Origin: Tipula vernalis | Lineage: Eukaryota > Arthropoda > Insecta > Diptera > Tipulidae | Length of the DNA stretch: 64,000 nt | Reading direction: 5' to 3' | NCBI GenBank assembly: GCA_958295665.1 | Contig: OY282560.1 | Span: 28,075,992-28,139,991 of the forward strand | Shown: positions 1-10,643 of the stretch, one piece after another | How the letters are laid out: every line of letters starts with the position of its first letter | Position numbering within the stretch: position 1 is the stretch's first letter | Program-made: the position numbers and the translations under genes | Notes under the pieces: model-generated | Databases searched by the model: none | Seen by the model: the letters and a program-made list of their open reading frames with translations, nothing else | What the model was told of the DNA's origin: nothing

Positions 1-112
1 TCACCCACCATCTTCTCCGTTTCGATTTATGTATATATTTTTTATAAATTAAGTACAACACGTACAAATCCATCAACTCATCAAGAGCTTCAATTGCTTC
101 TTGGTAGTCCAT
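1..112 (-). CDS. PIF/Harbinger transposase, N-terminal fragment (runs off left edge)
   Basis: Reading leftward from an ATG at 112-110, the frame stays open for 37 codons to the window edge. It starts MDYQEAIEALDEL and ends in a basic stretch followed by RRRWWV. In HARBI1-type transposases a basic run followed by a W-W/Y-V-R-P-x-N segment precedes the DDE nuclease domain. The same WWVRPLN segment appears in the deletion derivatives near 27840 and 55818, which supports the assignment. The catalytic domain would lie outside the window, so activity cannot be judged. A maT transposon sits just upstream of this start, between it and the presumed element end near 1578, so the native promoter is probably disrupted. 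Family assignment is by remembered resemblance. Confidence 0.5.
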   Translation of the reverse strand, partial: MDYQEAIEALDELMDLYVLYLIYKKYIHKSKRRRWWV

Positions 113-153
113 ATTTATCACTGTTTTTTGTAAAAAATATAATAGAAATAATA

Positions 154-1427
154 CAGGGTGACTGACACGAAGTGTTACCAACTTCAGACTGTTATTGCTG
201 TTAAACCAGTGATGACAGAGCGCTTAAATTTACACTAATGACAGTTCATTCCATTCTTTACAAGCGTACAGAAGCATTTTAGTGGGAAATGTTCAGAAAA
301 AAAGTTATCCGCAATGGAATTCAAGCGTAATAGTGTGATTTCTCTATATTTGACTGGAAAATCACAGCCGCAGATTGTTAACCAGTTGAAACATCTGCAT
401 GTGAATAAAATGTTTTTGTATCGCACCATAAATTTTATAACGATACTGGCAGCATTGCGAAACGCCATGGTGGTGGACCGAAACTCACTGCAACATCGCC
501 GTATATCATTCGGAAGGTGAAGGCCAAATTGGCTCGGAATCCGCGCTGTCGCTCGAACGGATGCAACACATATTGAAAGACCATCTTGGACTAAAGGCCT
601 TGAAATTCCATAAAACGCATGGTCTCACCGATGCTCAAAAAAGTTAGAGTAGAAAGAGCAAAGGAGTTGTTACGCTTGCACGAAAGTGGCGATTTGCCGA
701 ATTTGGTTTTCTCCGATAAGTCACCGTTCGTTATTGAGCAATAAGTGAACAAACAAAACGACCGGATTTACTTGCCCGGCCGTTCTACTGAAAATTTGGA
801 CCAACGGATTGCCACTCGAAACCAAGCGCCGCCGGTGGTGATGGTTTGGGCCGCCTAAAAGCCGAAAGCCGTTCACCGCTCGTTCTTTTGGACCGTGGCA
901 TCAAGATAAATGCTCAAATTTAACGAGATCATGTGTTGGAGGAAGCGTTGAAGCCTTGGGCACAAAAACATTTCGGCCGCAGAGCCTGGACATTTTAACA
1001 GGACTCGGCGCCGAGTCATAAAGCACGCGTCAATCAAGATTGGCTGAGAAACAACGTTCCGCGGTTCATTTCCACTGCCCAATGGCCACCAAATTCACCG
1101 GATGCAAATCCGCTAGATTTCTCGGTTTGGGGAATTTTGAAGAGCAAGGTTGGGACAAAAAAATACCAAAGTGTCGATCATCTCAAGCAAGCGCTTCGCC
1201 AGGAATGGGCCAAAATACCGCATTGCCACTTTCGTGCTGCATGCAATAGCTTTGTTGGCCGTTTGAAGGCCATAATCGCGGCTAAGGGTGGCCAAATCGA
1301 AAACTGCTAATGCAATTCGAAAATTTAAATATTTGTGAACATTTTTTACTTTGATTCAATAAAATTCATCAAAAAATAAAAATTCTGTGGCGTTTTGTTT
1401 TGGTAACACTTCGTGTCAGTCACCCTG
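154..1427 (+). mobile_element. Tc1/mariner-superfamily transposon, maT-like (DD37D)
   Basis: Perfect 28-bp terminal inverted repeats occupy 154-181 and 1400-1427 (CAGGGTGACTGACACGAAGT... at the left end). They are flanked by TA at 152-153 and 1428-1429, the classic Tc1/mariner target duplication. At 1,274 bp it is full-length for the superfamily. The internal transposase is decayed while the termini are perfect, so it could in principle be mobilised in trans, but not by itself. Confidence 0.9.
314..1310 (+). pseudogene. maT-like transposase relic
   Basis: An N-terminal helix-turn-helix is recognisable from the ATG at 314 (MEFKRNSVISLYLTGKSQ). Further on come FSDKSPFV, a VVMVWAA motif, QDSAPSHKAR near 1010 and SPDANPLDFSVWGIL near 1100. 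Between the Asp of QDSAPSH and the last Asp of NPLD there are 37 residues, giving the DD37D spacing of the maT group. The frame is broken by several stops (for example the codon just before QDSAPSH, and after VWAA) and by frameshifts around 440-600. It ends at a TAA at 1308-1310. It cannot encode a working enzyme. Confidence 0.8.
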
Positions 1428-1578
1428 TATATTAATAAAATGAAATGAACAAAATTATTTTACTCACAGATATTTTCTATTGAAGTATTGTAGTTTGACA
1501 AGCGGAGCGGACACATTATGTTTTACAAAACGGACGAAGCGGAGCGGATCAAAAACGGGATACATTCTGTTTGAACCT

Positions 1579-1821
1579 AAAGTCTTTATTTGTAATAGTA
1601 CATTATATACTAATTATTATATACTTTATTTTGGATTACATTTTTGGTTATATACTTTGAGTACACGACAAATAAAAAATAATAATTGCATACGGATTTT
1701 CAAGCAGCACTCATTAAAAATATTTTTGTGTAAAATAAATTTCTATAAATAATATTTTGAACTACAAATAAGTTATAACTATTAACATAAATTGAAATAA
1801 AATTAAATATATTATTTCAAT
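1579..1821. other. AT-rich intergenic sequence
   Basis: Very AT-rich DNA with runs such as TTATATACTAATTATTATATAC. I see no coding potential and no match to the other copies in this window. It separates the Harbinger terminus from the start of duplication block C. Confidence 0.5.
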
Positions 1822-2445
1822 AACACTACTTATCTGGCTCTTAAGCCAAATAAATTTTGATTAAAGTGTGCGAGGGAGGAAACGAGAATCGAGAAGAGTG
1901 ACTGATTATGTGATTTTTTGTTTTTTTGTTTGCGATTGCAAAATTGCGCGTTACTATATAGAATATGTATGTATTGTACATATCTATATAGCTATACATA
2001 TACGATATACTATACTGTCAAGAAAAACAATAAAAAAATAAACCAAAATGAAATGAAATAACATGATTCCAGCTGTATGCATTTTGTAAGAGTTAGAATA
2101 GCTTGACATAGGTACAGTTTTATTTCTTCATATTTTGTTTTGTAAATTCGTCCAATTTTTGTTTTGAATGAAACATACATAAATATAGCTAAATTTAGTT
2201 TAGATTCAAATTTCAAAGTGGTTAATCCGTACAGCTGCATCGAAAAATCTGTACAATTATAAATAAATCATTGTTATATACATACTATATACTTGACTTC
2301 CGCACCGGTTAACAAAAATAGATATTCTACTAGTTGGTATGGTAAGCAATTATTATGTTGATAATATTTTGGGCTTATTATTTTACTATTGATGTCTTGT
2401 TGTGTCATACATACTTTAAAATCGCATTTTTATGAATTCCTTAAT

Positions 2446-3105
2446 CACTGTGTTCCATTGGAAACAATTTGCTACTGCCAAGTATTTGTGAGTAGATGTT
2501 CAATGGAACGCTAATTTTTGTGACAGTAGTAAAACATAACCTCAATTTAAATAAAACTTCTAGATTTTAATAAAAAATAAGTTGATCTATTAATAATAAT
2601 AAGTAATAAAACATTAAACAACAAAATAATTAAAATATTTTTACGATTTAACAATTGCGCGTTGTATCACAAACAAAAACAAAATTTTTTTGTTTTTAAC
2701 CCTAATCGAATCAACATATTTTTGTTATGTCAGTAAATTCAAATTCTAATCAAATAATTTACGAAAATGTTTGCAGAGAATGAGTAGATGTCAAGTACGT
2801 TGTATGAAAATGTTTCAAAATAAAATACATACAAGTTTATAACTAAATTAACATTATTTTGAAAAGCGATGCATTTATCAAACGAGCCAAAAAGACACAC
2901 CTTGGTTGGATTAGGGTTAAAACATGACGTTTCACACAACCAAAATTGGTATAGAGCCATCTATTAGAATTTTTTAAACTAAAATCCCTCTTTCGTTAAT
3001 TATATGCGTAACTAGTTCTAACAACTACACCATCAATTGAGCATGAGTAGTTGCGAGTAGATACCATAGTACTTGTGAGTAGTTTGCTAACGCCAATGGA
3101 ACACG
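2446..3105. mobile_element. Non-autonomous hAT-like MITE private to block C
   Basis: The termini read (CAC)TGTGTTCCATTGG on the left and CCAATGGAACACG on the right, an inverted pair of about 12-13 bp. The flanks are CTTAAT at 2440-2445 and 3106-3111. Block A has an uninterrupted CCTTAATATTAG at the equivalent place near 28910, so this 660-bp piece is an insertion. The terminal sequence and a 6-8 bp target duplication fit hAT elements, but the duplication beyond 6 bp is imperfect. There is no coding sequence. A second inverted pair (TTTTAACCCTAATC near 2697, GATTAGGGTTAAAA near 2910) may be a nested smaller element. Confidence 0.65.
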
Positions 3106-3260
3106 CTTAATATTAATTGGGTGGGGTCGATAATTTGTTTAAAACCGATGTCAAACGTATCTGAAATCTCGACATAAAGGCGATTTGTCTGAATAAGCAA
3201 AATATTGTGGTGGTTCCCCTATTTTTATTGTGGTATATATGTAGTTGAATGGTACCCATA

Positions 3261-3429
3261 TACCCATTCCACACGAGTCGCGCTTAAGCTGTCGCATTTC
3301 TTCGTCTCTTACCTCTTTGCACTATTTTTGCCTAAAAAATAGTAAATTTTGTTTATAGGCAAAAACAGTGCAAAAAGGTAAGTGACATCGAAATGCAACA
3401 GCGTAAGCGCGACTCGTGTGGAATGGGTG
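3261..3429. mobile_element. 169-bp near-palindromic MITE private to block C
   Basis: Both arms start ACCCATTCCACACGAGTCGC and stay complementary for about 75 bp, meeting around AAATAGTAAATTTTG near 3345. The flanks are ATA at 3258-3260 and 3430-3432. Blocks A and B read ACCCATAGGATG uninterrupted at the matching position (about 29510 and 57530), so the insertion is exact with a 3-bp duplication. A transcript through it would fold into one long hairpin. The superfamily is not determined. Confidence 0.8.
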
Positions 3430-3658
3430 ATAGGATGCATTCAAAAATTCAGTCGACTTTGCAGATAGTGTAGCGTTGTAATGTGATAATGTAGCTTTGT
3501 AATAACATGCATGTAATGTTTATTTGTGATAAACTTTATTATTAAAACTCTTACTTAATTAACAGTTAATTAATTTTTACATGTGTTTTCTTTTACTGTC
3601 AGTGTGGTTGTTTTTCATTATATCTAAATATGTACAATATATAGTGAGTAGTGACACC

Positions 3659-5100
3659 CTATAACAAATTGTGTTGAGGCTTAAGGTCTAACGCTCCAAC
3701 AAAATTAATTAAATTATCATTATTATTGTCAATAATGTTTGAATTTGAATTTAACAAGAAGTTTTTAAAGTTAGGACTATTTTTAAGTGTGCGAAGATGT
3801 ATGCTTATGCTATTTCTACGGTTCACTCGATTGTTTTTGTCTTTAATTATAAGAGCTCTTGGTGTACATATTATGTTTTTGTACCATAATACCTGGTTCC
3901 CAAATTCTATCATTTTTATACAAATACTAAATTAATCTTCCTCTTTCAGTTTTGGTCGTTTTCGAGCATACCTGTCTGTAAGAAATTTTTTTGGCTTCAA
4001 CAAATTATCCGATATGGGAACACGAAAACGTGTTAAACGGCCCATTAATATTTGAGTCGATGAAAGTTTTACTCCTGAAACGTATGTTCCGATATTCCAA
4101 CATAAACAATTCTATATCTGTCCCATTGTCTAAGTAAATTTTTGCAAATCGCTAGATGTTTTATGGCTTTAAAATTCCATACTTTTGCAAAATTTGTGGA
4201 CTCGAAACTATTGAATGGGGCGTTATCAGCAATAAATATTTGGGGAATTCAGTTTTATTTTCAATGATTTTCAAATCGATATATTTGGAAAAATAGTCTA
4301 CTACTACTAAATAATTTCTATTACTAAGCTCCAATACTCGTTTATCAGCTCCTATTTTTTGGAATGACAAATTAGGTACTTGATGAAATATCATTTCTTG
4401 TTTTGTATTCGAATTTTGATATTTCTCGCAAACTCGCCATTTTTTTACTTAATTTTATATGTCCTCCTCCATATTCGGCCAATCGAATATAATCTTAGCT
4501 CTTGCAATGGATTGGCATATTCCGTAATTAGAATCATTATATATTTTAGACCTAATTTGTCTTCGACGTAGAGTACAGTCTTAGAGAGTTTTGTATATTC
4601 TTTTTTGAATTTATTTTATTAAGACTGGATCTTTTAACGTTTCTCAATCCGTCATGATTATTGTGTGAACTATGTCAGCTAAGTCATAATTTCCGCAAAC
4701 AAGTTTTCCTTCTTGCAATAGGCAACAACCCAGTTGCTCATTATTCACTCATACTTTTCTTAGAAGCTCTCTCATTGGAGCAGCCTTTTCTGTTTCATTT
4801 AGCATACCTAAATATCGATGAAGGTCTTTCTTACATGCTGGCAAGTCATATTCAATTATTATTTTAATACGATCAACGTCCGGGCTTATCCCAGTTTTAG
4901 AAAACAAGTAACCGAAACTTGGCTATATTAAATTTTATATTGAGTGTTGTCGCTCTAATAATAATTTTTTTGTAAAATTTCGTCATACTCTTGATTAGAC
5001 GATGCTCGAGGCAAAAGCTCCTTCGATATCTTCAAAACTTTTAAAGTTTTGGAAATGTTTGAAATACTGCGGATCCTATGTTTATAATAAAATGATTTTG
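3659..5100 (-). pseudogene. Old Gypsy-type pol relic, block C copy
   Basis: Minus-strand fragments of an LTR-retrotransposon pol. An integrase core piece at 4394-4161 contains VVDYFSKYIDLKII. A C-terminal tail at 3913-3659 has the ICTPRALIIKDKNNRVNRR pattern seen at the ends of Gypsy polyproteins, and RT-connection remnants lie near 4850. Frames are broken repeatedly and the RNase H region is missing. The same relic occurs at 29734-31118 and 57751-60333, so it predates all the duplications. No long terminal repeats of its own are recognisable. Confidence 0.7.
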
Positions 5101-5577
5101 TTAAATGTGTAGCATTCAAAGGTCTGTGAAAATTATAAATTTCGTTTATTGTTCTTTTATAATTGTTCCTCCTTCTCAAATTAGTTTATTGTCGTTGCTG
5201 GCAGTCACTTTGGCAAATATGTCAATTCAAACATGTCAAATATGCGAACATGTCATTCTTACTTTAAATTCAGACTTCTTAATATCAAAATAAGACTGAA
5301 AGATAAATTCTACAGTTATTCAACTTTGGCAAGGCCAGGCAAGAGAGATGCATATAAGTCTGGATTTTCTGCAATTCGAGTGCGATTTGGAAGTCAAATT
5401 TCAGTCATGCAATATTTCAAATTTTTTCTATGGCTGTAATATGAAGCATAAGCACTGCATAAATCCAGACTTTCAAATATCTTTCTTGTCTGGAAAGGTT
5501 AAATCACTCCTGAAATTGCCTTCCAGTTTAATTTTTATATGCAAGAGGTCCTAATCTAAATATTTAGCTAACGCAGA

Positions 5578-5840
5578 TGTTGATATTTGTTTTGTTATTT
5601 GTGAATGTATTTTATTGCATCTGTTATGATTTCCAATTACGAAGCACTGATCAGCAAGGTAAGTATATTCAAGCGTTATAATCCGAAAAAATAAAAGAAT
5701 TACTCGTACAATATTATTTATTATTGATAAATATACAATACACGTTGTAATCAGAAGAGAGATAAAATTACGTACACAGCAAAATTGATATCATGACATG
5801 ACAGACAAAATTAACACAGGGTGTATACTAATTTTTAACA
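5578..5840 (-). repeat. Copia 3' LTR
   Basis: 263 bp, TG...CA ends, preceded in element orientation by the polypurine tract at 5841-5851. Compared with the 5' LTR it lacks about 29 bp near its 5' part in element orientation (around 5773) and has a handful of substitutions, so the element is not a very recent insertion. Confidence 0.88.
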
Positions 5841-5898
5841 CTCCCACTCTCAGGATCCAATTTTAATTTTAAGAAACTTAATTAATTTTAATTTTTTT

Positions 5899-8724
5899 TT
5901 AAAGTGGCTGAAGGCCTAACATATTGTAAAATAATTTATGTTTAACCTTTGCCAACGATTTGGTAAAAATATCTGCTGCTTGTTTATCTGTTGATACATA
6001 TTCGAGTTCAAAATCTCCAGATTCAAACTTCTCTCAGATGAAATGATACCGAATATCTATATGCTTCGTTCGTTTATGAAACTCTGGATTTTTGATTAAC
6101 CGTATTGAAGATTGGTTATCCATAAACAATACTGATGTACACAGTTTATTTGGGATGAGTTCAGACATCAATCGTTTTAACCAAATCATTTCCTTTACCG
6201 CTTGTGATGCCGAAATGTATTCGCTTTCAGTTGTTGACAAACTGACTTATTTTTGTCTTTCGGTGCACCAACTGACAATGCCCGAACCAACAAAAAACGC
6301 GTAACCAGAAGTTGATCGTCTGGTTTTAACATCACCAGCATAGTCCGCATCGCTGTAGCCAGACAACTTCAATGTTTCACCGGCATTTACATGAATATTC
6401 GAAGGATTTTTCATATGTCGGCTAGCATTATTCACCTCAAAACAAATGTCGGGCCGTGTACAAATTGCCAGATACATTAAACTGCCGATGGCCTGGCGAT
6501 ATGGAAAAATCACCCCGCATGTTGAGTCACCTTCACCCAAATTCGTCGATGTATCTGAAGGTGTGCTCACCGGATTGCAGTCAAACATGTTAAAGCGATG
6601 CAATACGTTATTTGCATAAGCATGTTGATTGATTGAAATCGATCCATCTGGTTCAGAATTTACGTGAATACCAAGAAAACAGTCGATATTCATAACTTTA
6701 ATATCAAAATCCAGCTGCAAACTTGAAATTACCGTATTGATGTCATCTTCATTCTCAGCTACGATTAATCCGTCGTCTATATAAATTGCTAGTATCATTT
6801 CACTAATATTACACGAACGCACAAAAACACATGGATCGGATTCACATATTTTAAAATTGAAACGTAAAATAAAATCGGTGAACTTTTTATTCCAACAACG
6901 AGAAGCCTGTTTTAAACCATATAAGCTTTTTAACAATTTGCACACTCGATTATTGCCGTCATCATATACAATCGGTTGCCTCATAAAAACTGTTTCATCC
7001 AGATCACCATACAAAAACGCCGTCTTTACGTCAAATTGTTTAATCCTCAATTTTTTTGCTGCCACTACAGTCAAAATGGCTCTAATTGATGTGAATTTTA
7101 CTACCGGGCTAAATGTTTCCTGATAATCCACTCCATATTCTTGCGTAAAACCACGTGCTACCAAACGAGCCTTATAGCGTTCTATGGAGCCATCGGATTT
7201 GTACTTAATTTTAAACACCCAGAGATTATCAGTAACCTTTTGATCGTCGTTTTTTTTCAGCTAAAATCCATGTTCGATTTTTATTTAATGATTCGTACTC
7301 GTCGTCCATCGCAACAATCCATTATCTACAGTCACTCGCTTGAATCGCCTCTTCATAGGTATCAGGTTCAATTACCGATGCAAGCATCGTCACTTGTTCC
7401 ACAGTCGTACAACATGAATGCTTATGTTTATGCGCATTCCGATCACGAAAACGACAGTCTTGAATGTTTGTAACATTCCAATCACACAACGATCCTTTTT
7501 GGTGTAGGATCTTTTGGCGTCGATATGTCAACACTCTCATTGACAGTTTCATTGATTAGTTGTGAATTGTCAACTTCATTCATCAATTCATTTTCAACAG
7601 AATGAGTAACTAAGTCCGAAAATACTTTCTCACATTGATCATCGATTTTTAATAAAACTTTTTCATTATCTTCATTCGAAAAAATAACATCGCGCACTAT
7701 TTCAACCTTTTCGTTGTTTGGATTCTAAACTCTGAACCCTTTTAACTCTGAACCCTTTTACATTTTCATCGTAACCAACAAATGTACATTTAACTGATTT
7801 TTCATCGATCTTATTCCGTTTTTCTTTCGGAACATGAACAAACACTTAACATCCGAACGCACGTAAATTTTCAATGTTTGCCTTTTTTCCAGTCCACAAC
7901 TCGAATGGTGTTTTGTTTTCAATGGTACTTTTTCCAGTTCGATTGATCACATATACAAAAGTATTTATGGCTTCGGCCCAAAACCGTTTATCCAAGTCAT
8001 TTGATATTAACATAGTTCTGACCGCCTCGTCCAATGTGCGATTGTCCCTCTCTGCGCACCCATTTGCTGGTGTCGAATACCTCTTTCTTCCATGAAACGT
8101 TTCATCTTGTCACTAACGAATTCCAGTACATTATCCGACCGAAAAATTTTTAATTGATGACCACAATTATTGTTCGTCAAAGCCACAAAAGTTTTAAATT
8201 TATTGAACACATCTGACCTATTTTTGATCGAATACACATACCGGTCTTTTGAATAATCATCTCGGAAAAGTAAAAAATATTTAGCACCACCAAATGACTC
8301 AATCGGCATCTTACACACATCGCTATGAATAATTTCACCACAACGTATCGCCTTTTCAATACGATTTTCAAAACTTAACCGATGCTGTTTGCCTTGAACA
8401 CAAGCTTCACATATATAGTCTTCATCTATGAAATTAGTGTTATTCTTTTGTAGAAACTATCTCACGTGTGCTAGATTTTGGTGTCCAAATCGCTCATGCC
8501 AAATTCGAATCGAAAGATTATTGCTTGTGGAAGTAACATTAGCTTCAACGCTTTCATCAATTGAAACCACCTTAAATAGCATCCTATTCATCCGACCTTG
8601 CTTTACTCCCACTGCGAGACTTGAGAAATTTACCATCTCCAATTTTTACTGACGATGAAGACTCTACAAAACTCGTGAACCATTTCCGTTGATTACTCAT
8701 ATGATGTGTCGCACCAGAATCCAA
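5899..8724 (-). pseudogene. Copia pol region (protease, integrase, RT, RNase H)
   Basis: In order on the minus strand: protease motif LDSGATHHM at about 8724; the GAG-pre-integrase segment with WHERFGHQN near 8480; integrase core fragments 8318-7846 with the FRDDYSKD and RSDN motifs; and reverse transcriptase 7218-6247, in which the catalytic YIDDGLIV and the KQASRCWN stretch are intact. RNase H at 6240-6034 shows MSTTESEYISASQAVKEMIW. The end LGLQPL stops at 5899. Stops and frameshifts lie near 7260, 7500, 7720, 8040, 8380 and 6037. The RT block is the least damaged. Confidence 0.85.
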
Positions 8725-9546
8725 CTACCACAGTTCACTATTGCTTTGTGAATTACCATTCTCACACATCAAAGCGTCGCCATGTTGGATTTTTGATTTT
8801 GGAACCACATTCTTCGATTTGTTGCAATCTTTTTGCCAATGATCAGGTGAACCACACTTAAAACAACCTCCATTTCTGTCGGTTTTCTTTCGCCTTATTA
8901 TCTTCTTAGAATTTGAATAGCCTTTTTTCATCACAAGCGCCTCCACAGTATCAACACTTCCTTGAGCTTTCATTCTCGATTCTTCTGTCAACAATCGGGA
9001 TTTCATATTTTCAAGTGTTCGATCAGCATTTGGTACCGAATTCCACGCACTATGAAAATAATTATATTCAGATGGTATCTGAATCTTTGTCATTATCATC
9101 GATTCTGACAACAGTTCATCGCGTTCTTTAAGTTATTGCACAATGTCGAGAAGTTTCGAGAAAAAAGTGGCTATGTCGTAACCCGGATCTTTTGTGAATA
9201 ACATATACCGTTGTTGCAACAGAAAAATATTTGCTGAAGAATTTGGTTCGTATACTTTCTTAAGCGCATTCCACATTTCATTGGAAGATTTGCAATTCAA
9301 AATGTGCAACACCGGCTGTTTTTCACATGCTGTTGATATACACCGACGAGCCTTTGCATCCATTTTACGCCATGCTTTCATTCTTTCCGTATATTTATCT
9401 GCATCATCTTTTGTCGGAGGTAGATCAATGCCTGTTACAGCGTCGTATACTTCGAGTGATTCCAAAATTTGTACAATTTGGAACTTCCATGTTATCCATC
9501 CATCAATTCCTTGCAACTTATCAATTTTTACAAAATCGTTTTCCAT
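8725..9546 (-). pseudogene. Copia gag region
   Basis: Starts at ATG 9546 (MENDFVKIDKLQGIDGWITW), the usual Copia gag opening in which a folded capsid-like region follows a conserved W-W pair. The first frame closes near 9133. The rest, 9111-8725, continues in another frame and contains one CCHC zinc knuckle, CFKCGSPDHWQKDC, near residue 92 of that piece. A TAG codon separates it from the protease motif. The frameshift near 9130 and this stop mean that no full Gag-Pol is made. Confidence 0.8.
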
Positions 9547-9726
9547 ATTTATAGGTTAACTATAGTTTTCTCTTTTATTTTAAATTTCGTTTCCAACCCA
9601 AAAAAATACAATGCCTATTGAATCAGCCTTCTATAATGTTCTCGTTCGTGATTCTTCACACACGTATACACTTCTACCGTAACTAAATTTCGCAACACAA
9701 TAAATTAACCGCACAATAAATTAACC

Positions 9727-9747
9727 GCGTGTTCTGGGCTCATAACC
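9727..9747 (-). promoter_or_regulatory. Copia primer-binding site resembling the interior of initiator tRNA-Met
   Basis: Immediately next to the 5' LTR the minus strand reads GGTTATGAGCCCAGAACACG. The anticodon-stem region of insect initiator tRNA-Met contains GTGCTGGGCCCATAACC, whose complement differs by one substitution and one extra base. Drosophila copia is known to prime from the 5' half of cleaved initiator tRNA-Met rather than from the tRNA 3' end, and this site fits that mechanism. The tRNA sequence was recalled, not searched. Confidence 0.65.
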
Positions 9748-10039
9748 TGTTGATATTTGTTTTGTTATTTGTGAATGTATTTTATTGCACCTGTTGTGAT
9801 TTCCAATTACGAAGCACTGATCAGCAAGGTAAGTGTATTCAAGCGTTATAATCCGAAAAAATAAAAGAATTACCTACTCGTACAATATTATTTATTATTG
9901 ATAAAAATACAATACACGTTGTAATCAGAAGAGAGATAAAATTACGACTGACAAAACTGTACTGTACAATGTAAACAGCAAAATTGATATCATGACATGA
10001 CAGACAAAATTAACACAGGGTGTATACTAATTTTTAACA
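9748..10039 (-). repeat. Copia 5' LTR
   Basis: 292 bp, TG...CA ends. It contains GACTGACAAAACTGTACTGT-type sequence near 9948-9975 that is absent from the other LTR. Transcription of the element would start in this LTR and run leftward. Confidence 0.88.
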
Positions 10040-10643
10040 TCAGATAGAAGTGTTTTGTTAAAATCACGTAATTTCTGTAATGTTTAAGTTTACCTGGTTC
10101 CCCATGAGAGTGCCCCCTGTATTTTTATAAGTTGTAAAAAAACTGAGAATTATCTTGCCCTGATGTTTCAATAAGTTTTACCAACAAATCTCAATATTTA
10201 ATATTAATCTAAAAACATTGCCCCGTTTGCAGTTTAACAAATAAATAAATATTTATCACCTTTGGCTCATAAAGGCTCTAGCGCAGCTGGCAGCGGTTAA
10301 AAGGCGAATAGCTTTCTCTTACTTAATATCATGATTGGTTTTTTACCCTAACTAGATTTTTTTAATTGGTATGATTCATAGAAGCTTTAGTTTCGGACGA
10401 TATGTATCGTATTTCCTATTTTTCCAATCGTCAGATGGCTGTTTTTAGTTTGTGAAATCACCAACCACCAGTATTTCGATTATAAAATTGGTTTCAAGCT
10501 GCAAGTCTCACAATTTAACTTAATTTGTATCTCTCATAATTTCAACTTAAATCAGCAATTCATGTAACATATCACTCAAAATAATGATTAATTAAATTTA
10601 TTTTTTTAATTTTCTTTCAGAACTTTACAATCACTGATTTATC
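10040..10643 (+). other. Upstream flank and 5' UTR intron of F-box gene 1
   Basis: AT-rich DNA matching 37464-38354 in part. About 150 bp (near 10105-10250) are absent from the block A copy, and block A has about 430 bp (37717-38143) absent here. A pyrimidine-rich tract ends in TTTTCTTTCAG at 10610-10620, 23 bases before the ATG, and the same arrangement is kept upstream of gene 2. It reads as the 3' splice site of an intron in the 5' UTR. The upstream exon and promoter are not identified. Confidence 0.45.

Larger units (their letters stand above)
1..1578 (-). mobile_element. PIF/Harbinger-type element, 5' part, interrupted by a maT transposon
   Basis: The transposase start at 112-1 points left. 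About 1.4 kb upstream, 1495-1578 is a GC-richer block of CGGAGCGGA/GCGGAGCGGATC motifs ending GAACCT. It resembles the subterminal and terminal sequence of the Harbinger derivatives at 28220-28262 and 56197-56239, which end CGACCT. I read 1578 as the degenerate 5' end of the element. Its effective length here is about 300 bp once the nested maT copy is removed. No clear 3-bp target duplication can be shown because the other end is outside the window. Confidence 0.4.
5578..10039 (-). mobile_element. Copia-type LTR retrotransposon, degenerate, inserted in block C
   Basis: A complete insertion with two LTRs (5578-5840 and 9748-10039), both TGTTGATATTTG...TTTTTAACA. The flanks are GCAGA at 5573-5577 and TCAGA at 10040-10044, a 5-bp target duplication with one change; block A has the uninterrupted site CTAAACCAGATAAAAG near 37470. 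The internal order on the minus strand is gag, protease, integrase, reverse transcriptase, RNase H, the Copia order. A polypurine tract (GAGAGTGGGAG on the minus strand) abuts the 5578-5840 LTR. The coding region carries several stops and frameshifts. Confidence 0.9.
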
